A stretch of 55,012 nucleotides of DNA from an uncultured Bacteroides sp. (GCA_945965395.1 CAMFND010000161.1:1-55012); one strand, 5' to 3'; positions 34,631 to 43,251 are shown, counted from the stretch's first letter. The notes: generated from the letters alone by a model not told the origin. Program-made: numbers and translations.

Positions 34631-37543
34631 ATGAAAAACAACTTTATCAGACTAACCCTACTTGCCAGCCTTTTCTGCAACATGCCTGGCTTGCATTTGC
34701 AAGCGCAAGCCTCACATCCGGAACGAATTTATCTTTCAGGAACCGGTATTGACAATACCGTGACATGGGACTTTCTCTGCTCAAAAGGACAAAACAGCGG
34801 CAAATGGAAAAAGATAGAAGTTCCCTGCAACTGGGAACTGCAAGGATTTGGAGAATATACCTACGGACGATGGTATACCATCAAAGGTGCCAAACCAAGT
34901 GATGAAACAGGTATTTATCGCCACAAATTCGAGGCTCCCAAATCATGGAGTGGCCAACGGGTAAAAATTTATTTTGACGGAGTCATGACCGATACGGAAG
35001 TCTTAATCAACGGCAAACTAGCCGGAGAAATGCATCAAGGCGGATTCAACCGTTTTTGTTATGACATCACCGACTTACTCACCCTCGGAAAGAAAAATAC
35101 ACTTGAAGTAAAAGTCGCTAAAGAATCTGCCAATTCATCCATCAACGCCGCAGAACGTAAAGCTGACTGGTGGCTTTATGGAGGAATTTATCGTCCGGTA
35201 TGGCTGGAAGTTGTTCCACAAGTACACATTGAACACTTTGTACTTAATGCCGACCAGCATGGCAAGTTTCAAGCTTCATGTGAAATGTATGGCGATGCGA
35301 AAGGATATGAACTTCACGTATCAGTACGAGGCCTGAAAGACGGAAAAACTGTCCTGACAAATACGGGACAATCTGCACTTTCCAAGAAAATTACAGACTC
35401 CGGCAAGGAACAACAGATAGAAGGACAGTGGGCAGACATCCAAACCTGGTCTACAGAAGACCCTAACCTGTATGTAGCTCGTCTGGAGTTGAAATCACCG
35501 GAAGGAAAAGTAATCCAGACACGTGAAACCAGAATCGGCTTCCGCACCGTCGAGTTTTTCCCACAAGACGGAGTATATCTGAACGGCACCAAATTCGTCG
35601 TAAAAGGTATTAACCGCCATTCATTTTCCGTAGACGGGGGAAGAGCCACCAGTGCGGCCATGAGTCGTCAGGACGCACTTCTCATCAAGGAAATGAACAT
35701 GAACGCGGTAAGATCGCACTATGCCCCCGACGAACATTTCCTGGATATGTGCGATTCACTGGGTATCGTATACATGGATGAACTGGCAGGATGGCAGAAT
35801 TGCTACGATGAAAAAGTTGGTAGCAAACTGGTGAAAGAGATGGTACAGCGCGATGTCAATCATCCGTCCATCATCATCTGGAGCAATGGAAATGAAGGAG
35901 GATGGAATTATCAGCTGGATAAACTGTTTGCTCAATACGACAAGCTTCAAAAACGGCATGTAGTCCACCCATGGGCCGACTTCAACGACCTGGATACTCA
36001 CCATTACCCGGCTTATCTGACAGGAGTAGCCCGCTTTACCAATGGCTATAAGGTCTTCATGCCTACAGAATTCATGCATGCCATGTACGATCAGGGAGGA
36101 GGTGCCGGATTACGGGACTTCTGGGATCGCTGGAATACGAACCCCTTATTTGCCGGAGGATTTATCTGGGTATTCTGCGATGAAGCTCCTAAACGGAGTG
36201 ACAAAGGAGGTATTCTGGATTCTGACAAATCGAATGCCCCTGATGGAGTCGTTGGTCCTCGCCGTGAAAAAGAAGGCAGCTTCTATGCCATCCGTACCCA
36301 ATGGTCACCCATCCAACTGAAACCACTACTCATTACCTCCCATTTTAACGGTAATTTCCTGGTTACCAACGAATATACTTACACGAATCTGAAGGAATGC
36401 AAAATGACGTATAAGGTATTGTCATGCGACACTCCATTGAAAGGTGTAACACAATCCGTTGAATTAAGCCACGGAGAAGTTACTCTGCCTGCCATCCAGC
36501 CTGGAGAAACCGGCACGGCTCATTTCAATCTTCCGGACAACTTCCTTGAAGGTGATGTACTGGAACTGGAAGCTTTCGATAAAAATGGACATAGCATCTG
36601 CAACTGGAGCTACCCCATCCGTCTGGTAAAACAATATTTTGACCATAAGATGGCACAATCACCCATGCCCCTAGAAGCACTTCCCAAAGCGACTGCCTCA
36701 CGCAACGCTACCCACATCGTACTGAACAGTGCGAAGGTAAGTGTAACGTTTGATGCCACTACTGGTATCATCAAGCAAGTAAAAGCAGGAGAAACAGAAG
36801 TTCCATTCAAGGACGGTCCGGTAGCTGTAGGAATGAAAATGCTCTATGAGCCTTCACTCAGCTATGTACGTGAGACACAAGAAGGAGCCATATTCTGTGC
36901 CAAATATAAGGGAGCAGCCGACTCCATTGTCTGGCGTCTGACCGATCAAGGACTGCTTTATATGGATGCCATCCTGCTGAACCGTGCATCCGGCGGAGGA
37001 GGATTTGATGATGCCTTTATGGATACCAAGGTATACAACCTCGGATTGACCTTCTCTTACCCGGAAGCAAACTGTACCGGCATGAAATGGCTGGGACGTG
37101 GTCCTTATCGTGTATGGAAGAACCGTATTCCTGGTACCAACTATAACATCTGGCATAAAGATTATAACAATACCATTACAGGAGAAAGTTTTGAGAACCT
37201 GATTTATCCAGAATTTAAGGGATACCATGCCCACATGTACTGGGCAACACTGGAAAGCGATAAAACACCGTTTACTGTTTATTCAAGAAACGATGGAATC
37301 TTCTATCACATCTTTACACCGGAAGAACCCGTAGGACGTGTTAAAAGAACCATGCCGCAATTCCCTGAGGGTGATATATCTTTCTTGCTTGACATACCGG
37401 CCATCTGTTCCTTTAAACCCATCGAACAACAAGGTCCCAACAGCCAACCTGGAAATATCCGCATTAAACAAGGGGATGAAGGATTACATTTGAACCTGAT
37501 GTTCGACTTCCGCCCGTCTGCCAATTTCAATACTTCAAAATAG
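34631..37543 (+). CDS. Glycoside hydrolase family 2 enzyme (beta-galactosidase-like)
   Basis: This 970-residue secreted enzyme has a signal peptide (about 1-27, ending LQAQ), an N-terminal sugar-binding beta-sandwich with NWELQGFGEYTYG, an immunoglobulin-like domain and the TIM barrel. The acid/base is Glu422 in IIIWSNGNEGGW and the likely nucleophile is Glu480 in VFMPTEFMHA. A C-terminal beta-galactosidase small-chain-like domain (about 690-965) contains WLGRGPYRVWKNR. The substrate may be a beta-galactoside or other beta-linked pectic side chain; the family alone does not decide. The start follows a perfect -7 element. It is divergent from GH106 and closed by a terminator at 37565. Confidence 0.9.
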   Translation: MKNNFIRLTLLASLFCNMPGLHLQAQASHPERIYLSGTGIDNTVTWDFLCSKGQNSGKWKKIEVPCNWELQGFGEYTYGRWYTIKGAKPSDETGIYRHKFEAPKSWSGQRVKIYFDGVMTDTEVLINGKLAGEMHQGGFNRFCYDITDLLTLGKKNTLEVKVAKESANSSINAAERKADWWLYGGIYRPVWLEVVPQVHIEHFVLNADQHGKFQASCEMYGDAKGYELHVSVRGLKDGKTVLTNTGQSALSKKITDSGKEQQIEGQWADIQTWSTEDPNLYVARLELKSPEGKVIQTRETRIGFRTVEFFPQDGVYLNGTKFVVKGINRHSFSVDGGRATSAAMSRQDALLIKEMNMNAVRSHYAPDEHFLDMCDSLGIVYMDELAGWQNCYDEKVGSKLVKEMVQRDVNHPSIIIWSNGNEGGWNYQLDKLFAQYDKLQKRHVVHPWADFNDLDTHHYPAYLTGVARFTNGYKVFMPTEFMHAMYDQGGGAGLRDFWDRWNTNPLFAGGFIWVFCDEAPKRSDKGGILDSDKSNAPDGVVGPRREKEGSFYAIRTQWSPIQLKPLLITSHFNGNFLVTNEYTYTNLKECKMTYKVLSCDTPLKGVTQSVELSHGEVTLPAIQPGETGTAHFNLPDNFLEGDVLELEAFDKNGHSICNWSYPIRLVKQYFDHKMAQSPMPLEALPKATASRNATHIVLNSAKVSVTFDATTGIIKQVKAGETEVPFKDGPVAVGMKMLYEPSLSYVRETQEGAIFCAKYKGAADSIVWRLTDQGLLYMDAILLNRASGGGGFDDAFMDTKVYNLGLTFSYPEANCTGMKWLGRGPYRVWKNRIPGTNYNIWHKDYNNTITGESFENLIYPEFKGYHAHMYWATLESDKTPFTVYSRNDGIFYHIFTPEEPVGRVKRTMPQFPEGDISFLLDIPAICSFKPIEQQGPNSQPGNIRIKQGDEGLHLNLMFDFRPSANFNTSK

Positions 37544-37564
37544 AATAAACGCACTATAACGAAG

Positions 37565-37594
37565 AGCCGTCTTGCATTGCGAGGCGGCTTTTTT
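37565..37594 (+). terminator. Intrinsic terminator after the GH2 gene
   Basis: AGCCG-t-CTTGC pairs with GCGAG-g-CGGCT (37565-37589, with G-T wobble pairs) and is followed by a run of T. It separates GH2 from the LytTR gene. Confidence 0.75.
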
Positions 37595-37604
37595 ACTTTT
37601 ATAC

Positions 37605-37624
37605 AAAAATCACGGTTTTCCGTG
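37605..37624 (+). promoter_or_regulatory. Operator-like motif, copy A (upstream of the LytTR gene)
   Basis: AAAAATCACGGTTTTC followed by CGTG contains the perfect dyad CACGG-TTTT-CCGTG. A 19/20 identical copy lies at 40131-40150 before the LuxR-type regulator gene. In both cases the motif begins exactly 43 bp upstream of the -7 element, so it abuts the -33 position. It is a likely shared regulator-binding site. Confidence 0.6.
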
Positions 37625-37655
37625 TTTCCCTTCCTCATAAGACAGACTATATTTG
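37625..37655 (+). promoter_or_regulatory. Promoter of the LytTR gene
   Basis: The -7 element TATATTTG at 37648-37655 matches TAnnTTTG exactly, and TTTC at 37625-37628 is a one-mismatch -33 element at 19-bp spacing. The ATG is 30 bp downstream of the -7 element. Confidence 0.65.
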
Positions 37656-37684
37656 GCCCTAAAGGAATAGAAAACACAGGAAAG

Positions 37685-38095
37685 ATGGAAATAACCGAAA
37701 TACAACGATACCAAATAGCCTTAGAACGTCTTAAGCAACTTTCCGACCTAAGATTGGGGAAACCCCTGCTTATTCAAACCTTAATGGGAAACCTGCGTGT
37801 CCTACACTCCAACCACATCGGTTATTTCAAATACATCTCTACCAAAAAGAGTTGGGAGATAGCATTAACCGACGGTTCCTTTATCCGCCTAAAAGGAAAC
37901 CTGCGCGCGAAAAATTTATGTGCATATAATGAGCGATTTATACAAATCCATCAATCCTATATCATCAATATACAGTATTTGTGTATGATACAAAACAACC
38001 ATTGCATCATGTATCCTCCTTTTCATCACATCAATGAACTCTGTATCTCGCAAAAATACAAAAGGGAGCTGACTTCCTATTTCTGTCAGTTCTGA
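37685..38095 (+). CDS. Orphan LytTR DNA-binding domain protein
   Basis: This 136-residue protein is essentially a single LytTR domain: a beta-rich stretch GKPLLIQTLMGNLRVLHSNH, a middle ISTKKSWEIALTDGSFIRLKG, and the signature end RFIQIHQSYIINIQYL. LytTR domains bind DNA through intercalated loops and normally follow a receiver; here there is no receiver or membrane part. The frame opens at 37577, but ATG 37685 has an AGGAAAG ribosome-binding site and follows the promoter. It lies upstream of a TPR histidine kinase and LuxR-type regulator and shares with the latter an operator-like motif. Confidence 0.82.
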   Translation: MEITEIQRYQIALERLKQLSDLRLGKPLLIQTLMGNLRVLHSNHIGYFKYISTKKSWEIALTDGSFIRLKGNLRAKNLCAYNERFIQIHQSYIINIQYLCMIQNNHCIMYPPFHHINELCISQKYKRELTSYFCQF

Positions 38096-38222
38096 AGCGG
38101 GTAACCCAACTCACGATGTCATATCATTCAATCATTTCAGTCAAAACCCAAGATATTTTCCTCTGAAATTTGTATATTCCACAAAAAGGGATTATTTTGT
38201 CAAAATCACAAAAATACATTAC

Positions 38223-40130
38223 ATGAAAAAGCATATCCTTTTACTTGGCATCTTCTTGAACCTTACATTTTCCCTGTCAGTACAAGCAGGAAATACGGTA
38301 ATCGACAGTCTAAAACAGGAAATACGAGAAGCCGAACGACAACATTCTTCCAAAGAAAAATTAATTGAATTATATCAATTCCTGGGTGCAGAATATGAAA
38401 CTCTGGACCACGATTCATCCTACCATTATATACAAAAGGGACTCTCTCTTTACCCGCAACCTGCCTTTGAGGAAGAAGGCTACCTGCAGCTGCTCAACTC
38501 ATTGGCCAACTATCTTTTCATGGAAGGAAAATTAGAGCAAGCCAAAGAAATATTCAAGACAGTAGCTGCACATGCCCCCAAGCTCAAAGAACAAAGATAC
38601 GATCTGGAAGGAGTAGTAGAATCTTCCATTGGCGTTTGCTACCGTAAATTAGGCATGTTCGATTCAGCCGTGTATCACTATAATCGCGCCCTCGACTTCT
38701 GTAAGAAGACAGAAAAATACGAAGACATCGCCTCCACTTATTACAATATTGGCGTACTCTACCATCTCAACAAACGCTATGAAGAGGCCTTGGAACAAGG
38801 CAAGTTAGCAGCAGACTATGCCCGAAAGGCAAAAGACACATTAATGGAATTATATGCCAACACGCTTATCGGCGGATGCTATTGCAACATGGGAAAATAT
38901 GCAGAAGCAAGCCAGATTCTAAAAAGAAATGTCCAAAAAGCATTAGAGATAGAATATCCCCTACTTGCCATGAGTTCTCTAAGCCCCTTACTAAGTACTT
39001 ATCAATTATGGAATAAAAAAGATTCTGTCAGAATTTTTCTGAAAAAAGGAGAAGAACTGATCCATCAGATTCCGGAAAACAGTCCGACAGCACTTGAATT
39101 TTATGGCACTCAAGCAAGCCTGTACAACTGGATTGGAGAATTTCAGAAGAGTCTCGACATCCTGACAAACAAGTCGTTGATTCAGACGCAGCTTCCATAC
39201 GACAAGTATCATATTTTGATGGCACGTAATTACGAAGGACTGGGCAACTATCAGAAAGCATTTCACTGCATGCAGGAAGCATGTATTTATAAAGATTCCA
39301 TTTTCGATGGGAAAATAAAAAATGAGCTGTCGGAGCTGAATGAAAAATTAAGGAATAGCGACAAGGAATTGAAGATTGCTCTTTTGGAAAGAAATCAGGC
39401 ACAAGAGAAAGAAACCCGTCTGCGCCATACCGTCTACTACCTTACGGTTATCGGACTGCTGTTAATTGCCATCTCCATCCTGCTGCATAAACGGAAAGTA
39501 CAGAAGAAAGAAACCGAACTGATAGCTGCACGTCAGTACATTGAAGGCCTGGAAAATGAACGTAAACGACTTGCCAAGGATTTGCACGATGGAGTTTGTA
39601 ACGACCTGCTAGGAGCCATACTCCAAATACAGCAGCATATTTCTTCTGAAGAACAAAAGACAACTACCATTCAGACGCTGGAAGAAATACGCAATGGCGT
39701 AAGAGCCATCTCGCACGAATTAATGCCACCTAATTTCCAGTTTACTGATTTGAACGAAATGCTGGCCGATTATTTCGCGAAAATGCAGGAAGTATCAGGA
39801 GTGAGCATATCCTATGCTCCCCACGCCCATACAAGCTGGACCACTATTCCGGAACACATAGGATATGAAATCTACCGCATCATGCAGGAAACCATCGGAA
39901 ACATTTTAAAACATACTCAGGCAAAGCAAATTCACATTCAACTAAAAAAAGAAGACAGCCAACTTGTCATTCACCTGCATTACGACGGAGACTGGAATCC
40001 GCATGCCGATTCATCCAAAGGAATAGGTCTACGTACCATCAACGACCGATTAAAAACCATTGGAGGGAATTACAAGATAGAAAAAAACGATACAGGAGTA
40101 AATATTCATATTCAGGCATTTCTTCATTGA
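38223..40130 (+). CDS. TPR-containing sensor histidine kinase (HisKA_3/NarX type)
   Basis: This 635-residue protein has a signal peptide (1-22), a periplasmic TPR array (about 45-360, for example STYYNIGVLYHLNKRYEEAL) and one TM segment (about 404-421). A coiled coil with HisKA_3 carries phospho-acceptor His455 in KDLHDGVCNDLLGAI. The HATPase domain has the N box QETIGNILKHT, HYDGDW and the GIGLRTI loop. It should phosphorylate the LuxR-type regulator encoded 71 bp downstream. Such TPR kinases are common in Bacteroidota; the signal is unknown. The position amid GH106/GH2/GH28/GH105 genes hints at carbohydrate or envelope sensing, without proof. Confidence 0.92.
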   Translation: MKKHILLLGIFLNLTFSLSVQAGNTVIDSLKQEIREAERQHSSKEKLIELYQFLGAEYETLDHDSSYHYIQKGLSLYPQPAFEEEGYLQLLNSLANYLFMEGKLEQAKEIFKTVAAHAPKLKEQRYDLEGVVESSIGVCYRKLGMFDSAVYHYNRALDFCKKTEKYEDIASTYYNIGVLYHLNKRYEEALEQGKLAADYARKAKDTLMELYANTLIGGCYCNMGKYAEASQILKRNVQKALEIEYPLLAMSSLSPLLSTYQLWNKKDSVRIFLKKGEELIHQIPENSPTALEFYGTQASLYNWIGEFQKSLDILTNKSLIQTQLPYDKYHILMARNYEGLGNYQKAFHCMQEACIYKDSIFDGKIKNELSELNEKLRNSDKELKIALLERNQAQEKETRLRHTVYYLTVIGLLLIAISILLHKRKVQKKETELIAARQYIEGLENERKRLAKDLHDGVCNDLLGAILQIQQHISSEEQKTTTIQTLEEIRNGVRAISHELMPPNFQFTDLNEMLADYFAKMQEVSGVSISYAPHAHTSWTTIPEHIGYEIYRIMQETIGNILKHTQAKQIHIQLKKEDSQLVIHLHYDGDWNPHADSSKGIGLRTINDRLKTIGGNYKIEKNDTGVNIHIQAFLH

Positions 40131-40150
40131 AAAAATCACGGTTTTCAGTG
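40131..40150 (+). promoter_or_regulatory. Operator-like motif, copy B (upstream of the LuxR-type regulator gene)
   Basis: AAAAATCACGGTTTTC followed by AGTG differs from copy A (37605-37624) by one base, C to A, which breaks one pair of the dyad. It starts at the base after the kinase stop codon and lies exactly 43 bp before a -7-like TTTCTTTG at 40174-40181. It gives the regulator its own controlled promoter inside the kinase-regulator pair. Confidence 0.6.
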
Positions 40151-40201
40151 AAAATCTTCTCGATGAATCTTTTTTTCTTTGCAGTATAAAAATGCGACAA
40201 A

Positions 40202-40849
40202 ATGACAAGTCAAAAAGCCAAAATACTATTAGTCGATGACCATACCCTCATACTGCAAGGCATCAAGCATGTGGTCTCCCAAATGCCTGAAATAGAAAAG
40301 GTATATACCGCCTCATCGGGAGCAGAAGCGATGCTCCTGATAGGCATGCAGCCATTTGACATTTATCTGCTTGATGTGGAACTTCCGGACACCAACGGAT
40401 TTGAACTGATAGACAAGATTCTGCAAAAACATCCGGAAGCACGCATCTTGGTTAATACCATGCACGAAGAAATATGGATACTCAAAAGACTTACCAAAGC
40501 ATCCATCAGCGGAGCCATGCTAAAGTCGGCAGATATTAACGAACTGACACTGGCCATCCAAACTATCTTGAAAGGGGGACAATATCTTTGTAAACGGTTC
40601 AAAACGATTTTAAACCGGATGCAAACAGAGGAGCAAATCAAGGAACAGCTCACGCTAAGAGAGATGGAAGTATTGCAAGCCATTGCCAAAGGATTCAATA
40701 CGAGAGAAATTGCAGATTTACTTCATGTTTCCAACAATACAATTGAAACGCACCGGAAAAGTCTCATGAGTAAACTGGAAGCAAGAAATGCGGTAGATTT
40801 GGTCTTGAAAGCCATTAACCTTGGCATTATACCTCTTGATTGCAAGTAA
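40202..40849 (+). CDS. LuxR/NarL-family response regulator
   Basis: This 215-residue protein has a receiver domain (about 6-125) with Asp12-Asp13, phospho-acceptor Asp58 in YLLDVELP, and a Lys in the ALMLKS-like segment AMLKSAD. A C-terminal LuxR helix-turn-helix (about 148-210) has LTLREMEVLQAIAKGFNTRE and the recognition helix VSNNTIETHRKSLMSKL. It is the natural partner of the TPR kinase just upstream. A 71-bp gap with operator motif and -7-like element (40174-40181) suggests separate, possibly autoregulated, transcription. Confidence 0.94.
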   Translation: MTSQKAKILLVDDHTLILQGIKHVVSQMPEIEKVYTASSGAEAMLLIGMQPFDIYLLDVELPDTNGFELIDKILQKHPEARILVNTMHEEIWILKRLTKASISGAMLKSADINELTLAIQTILKGGQYLCKRFKTILNRMQTEEQIKEQLTLREMEVLQAIAKGFNTREIADLLHVSNNTIETHRKSLMSKLEARNAVDLVLKAINLGIIPLDCK

Positions 40850-40896
40850 ATTCAAATAAAAATCTACAGTCTTGGTGACTCATATTCTTTTTTTCG

Positions 40897-40904
40897 TATA
40901 TTTG
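40897..40904 (+). promoter_or_regulatory. -7 promoter element of ndk
   Basis: TATATTTG matches TAnnTTTG exactly and lies 41 bp before the ndk start codon. Confidence 0.6.
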
Positions 40905-40945
40905 GAGCACAATGAATCTTTGTATTACCTTAACATAAACGAACT

Positions 40946-41422
40946 ATGAGTCTTGAAAGAACCTTAGTAATCCTAAAACCAAGTACCGTACAGCGCGGAC
41001 TTATTGGAGAAATAACCCATAGATTTGAACGTAAAGGCTTGCGCCTGGCCGGCATGAAAATGATGCAGCTGACCGAAGACCTGCTCAACGAACATTATGC
41101 ACACTTAGCAGGGAAACCGTTCTTTTCTCGTGTAAAAGCGTCCATGATGGCCTGCCCGGTAATCGTATGCTGTTATGAAGGAGTCGATGCCATTCAGGTG
41201 GTACGTTCCATGACAGGTGCCACCAATGGTCGTGTAGCTATTCCAGGAACTATCCGAGGAGATTATTGTGTGAGTTCACAAGAAAATATCATTCACACCT
41301 CCGATTCGCCCAAAACGGCTATTGAAGAAATAGAGCGATTCTTCAAGCCTGAAGAACTGTTTGAATACGAAAGAGCTGTTATCGACTTTGTTTACTATCC
41401 GGATGAATATAAACTAACATAA
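40946..41422 (+). CDS. ndk: Nucleoside diphosphate kinase
   Basis: This 158-residue cytoplasmic enzyme transfers the gamma-phosphate between nucleoside triphosphates and diphosphates. Lys11 (ILKPSTVQRG) and the phospho-histidine His117 in ENIIHTSDS are present, with the GATNGRVAIPGTIRGDY loop. It is a few residues longer than many bacterial NDKs at the C-terminus, as usual in Bacteroidales. It is monocistronic, with a promoter at 40897 and a bidirectional terminator at 41427. Confidence 0.96.
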   Translation: MSLERTLVILKPSTVQRGLIGEITHRFERKGLRLAGMKMMQLTEDLLNEHYAHLAGKPFFSRVKASMMACPVIVCCYEGVDAIQVVRSMTGATNGRVAIPGTIRGDYCVSSQENIIHTSDSPKTAIEEIERFFKPEELFEYERAVIDFVYYPDEYKLT

Positions 41423-41426
41423 TTTT

Positions 41427-41462
41427 AAAAAGCTGGCAGAGCAACTTTCTGCCAGCTTTTTT
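41427..41462. terminator. Bidirectional intrinsic terminator (ndk / GH28)
   Basis: AGCTGGCAGA at 41431-41440 pairs perfectly with TCTGCCAGCT at 41448-41457. A-runs precede it and T-runs follow it, so it works in both directions between convergent genes. Confidence 0.9.
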
Positions 41463-42797
41463 CTATTTTAAACGTACACCATTTACTACCACATTCCGAA
41501 GTTGCAGTCCATGAATATATCCCTTCTGGATAGTACCCGATTTGCGTGCCGTAATATCGAGATTCTCAAACAGAAAATCCGACAGTTTATACTGTGTCTC
41601 GTCCTTCTTAACTGCAAAAAGCACATCACAGTCCAACCGAATATCACGCATGGTAACATGGCTTGAATAAGAGAACGGAATATCTTTTCTATCTTTCAAA
41701 TCGAAAAACTGTGTCCAAGGCTGGGCAAACAAGAAATTGACCACAGAACCTGTAATATTCTCCAGTCGGATATACTCATAATTTTGCGGTGTATCCGGAC
41801 GCATTTTCAACCAAAGCAAACGCTGGGCATGTTCCACCGTACAACCTCGCACCAAGACATTACGATTATGAATGGATTCACTTCCGCAAGTCAATGCACT
41901 GTGGCAGAATCCCCATACACAATCTTCTATGATTATGTTCAAGTTGCTCCCGTTATTTACCTTATCCTGGTCTGCCCAAGGTCCTTTTCCGCCTTTCAAA
42001 GCTATTGCATCGTCATTCACCGACATATAACACCCTTTCACCAGCACATTCTTACAGACATCAATATCAATAGCATCACTGCTCGGTGCTTTTACCGGTG
42101 AACGGGGAGCAAAAATGGAAAGATTCAGCAACTTCACCTTCTCACACCGATATAAATGGGTTGTCCAGAAAGGAGAATTCTCCAATCTGACTCCAGACAA
42201 CTGTACGTCTTTTGAATCTGCAATATATATCAGTCGCGGACGTAATTCCTCCAGATTCGTACATTGAGGATTGACCTGCCGACGCAACCAGAAAGATTTC
42301 CAGAAACGAAGTCCGTTCTCGTTTATCTTTCCCTCTCCTGAAAGTGTAAATCCGTCCACCCCTATGGCATTGACCAGGGCTGCGAAATATTTCAAGTTCT
42401 GCCCCTCCAGGCGTGTATCAATCACATCAAAATGACTGATGTCATTACTACCTTTCAACACAGCTCCTTTTTCCAGATAAAGGTGGGTGCGAGGTTTGAA
42501 AAAAAGTGACCCTGATAAAAACGTACCTTGTGGTATACAAATTACTCCACCTCCTTCTTGAGCCGCCTTGTCAATGACTGCCTGAATCTGCTCCGTCTGT
42601 AGCAGCGTGCTGTCATTCTGCACTCCATAATCCGTAATACGGTAAATTCTGCCCAACTCCTCTACCGGAATCACCCGGCTGTCTGCAAACCAATCCGGTA
42701 TTGGAGTGCCGTCAGGAAACCTTTCCTGAGCGAACACACTTCCAGCCAGCCACAAAAAACAACATAGAAACAAATATTTGATACAATATTCCCTCAT
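41463..42797 (-). CDS. Glycoside hydrolase family 28 (polygalacturonase-like)
   Basis: This 444-residue secreted parallel beta-helix enzyme has a signal peptide (1-23, ending VFAQ) and the GH28 signatures. These are the acidic residues of DAIDID (about 241-246), Asp262-Asp263 in SVNDDAIALKGG, His299 in FCHSALTCGSES, and a LKMRPDT segment where the family has RIK. Such enzymes hydrolyse alpha-1,4-galacturonosyl or rhamnogalacturonan linkages with inversion. The exo or endo mode is not resolvable here. It is divergent from the GH105 unsaturated-uronyl hydrolase across a 496-bp repeat-rich spacer, supporting a joint role in pectin breakdown. Confidence 0.92.
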   Translation of the reverse strand: MREYCIKYLFLCCFLWLAGSVFAQERFPDGTPIPDWFADSRVIPVEELGRIYRITDYGVQNDSTLLQTEQIQAVIDKAAQEGGGVICIPQGTFLSGSLFFKPRTHLYLEKGAVLKGSNDISHFDVIDTRLEGQNLKYFAALVNAIGVDGFTLSGEGKINENGLRFWKSFWLRRQVNPQCTNLEELRPRLIYIADSKDVQLSGVRLENSPFWTTHLYRCEKVKLLNLSIFAPRSPVKAPSSDAIDIDVCKNVLVKGCYMSVNDDAIALKGGKGPWADQDKVNNGSNLNIIIEDCVWGFCHSALTCGSESIHNRNVLVRGCTVEHAQRLLWLKMRPDTPQNYEYIRLENITGSVVNFLFAQPWTQFFDLKDRKDIPFSYSSHVTMRDIRLDCDVLFAVKKDETQYKLSDFLFENLDITARKSGTIQKGYIHGLQLRNVVVNGVRLK

Positions 42798-42954
42798 TTT
42801 TCAAATACTTTTAAATCACAATCATACGGAAAGCAAAATAGGAAACTTTTTCGACAAAAAGAAATAGAAAATTATGCAATAACATGTCTTTTTGTACAAA
42901 ACTTCGCTTGTATTTTCTAATGTCAGAAGACAACTCCTGAAATCATATAACGGT

Positions 42955-42996
42955 GGTAATTCTTCTGTACACTCTTATACAAAAGAAAGAATTACC
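42955..42996. repeat. Inverted repeat, 10-bp arms
   Basis: GGTAATTCTT at 42955-42964 and AAGAATTACC at 42987-42996 are perfect inverted repeats. TGTA and TACA inside extend the pairing with small bulges. It ends one base before the palindromic 21-bp array. Confidence 0.6.
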
Positions 42997-42997
42997 T

Positions 42998-43100
42998 GAC
43001 AAATTCTCTGTTTCACACTGTGGGATACAAAAACCACAGTGTGGGATACATATTTCACACTGTGAAATACATATCCCGCAGTATGAAACAGAGAAATGTC
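42998..43100. repeat. Four tandem 21-bp palindromic units within a long imperfect inverted repeat
   Basis: Units start at 43011, 43032, 43053 and 43074, an exact 21-bp period, each centred on a CACACTGTG-like palindrome (CACACTGTG, CACAGTGTG, CACACTGTG, CGCAGTATG) and mostly followed by GGATACA or AAATACA. Unit 3 is a perfect 19-base palindrome at 43051-43069. The outer arms (42998-43027 versus 43072-43100) are also complementary with few mismatches, so the whole could fold into one long hairpin. Regulator array, transcribed structured RNA or a Bacteroidales intergenic repeat family are all possible. Confidence 0.7.
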
Positions 43101-43197
43101 CGGGAGATTTCTGAAAATATAAGCCTCACTTCAGCACTTAAAAGGAGCATTAGTATGTTTTAGAGAAACAGTTACTATATCAAGTAAAGAAATTTGA

Positions 43198-43231
43198 ATG
43201 ATTTTCAATGTATTTGCATGATTTTCCATGT
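43198..43231 (+). promoter_or_regulatory. Two 14-bp direct repeats upstream of the GH105 promoter
   Basis: ATGATTTTCAATGT at 43198-43211 and ATGATTTTCCATGT at 43218-43231 match at 13 of 14 positions with 20-bp spacing, about two helical turns. They end 20 bp before the -7 element, the position expected for an activator overlapping -33. Confidence 0.55.
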
Positions 43232-43251
43232 GCAGATGTAAGTATATCCGC

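Noticed and set aside
40858-40877. Third copy of the LytTR/LuxR operator motif before ndk
   Set aside because: Only the first seven bases (AAAAATC) match well, the remainder is weak, and the distance to the -7 element is 39 instead of 43 bp.
43011-43094. Tandem 21-bp units as a CRISPR array
   Set aside because: The units are contiguous, palindromic and have no unique spacers, and no cas genes are present.
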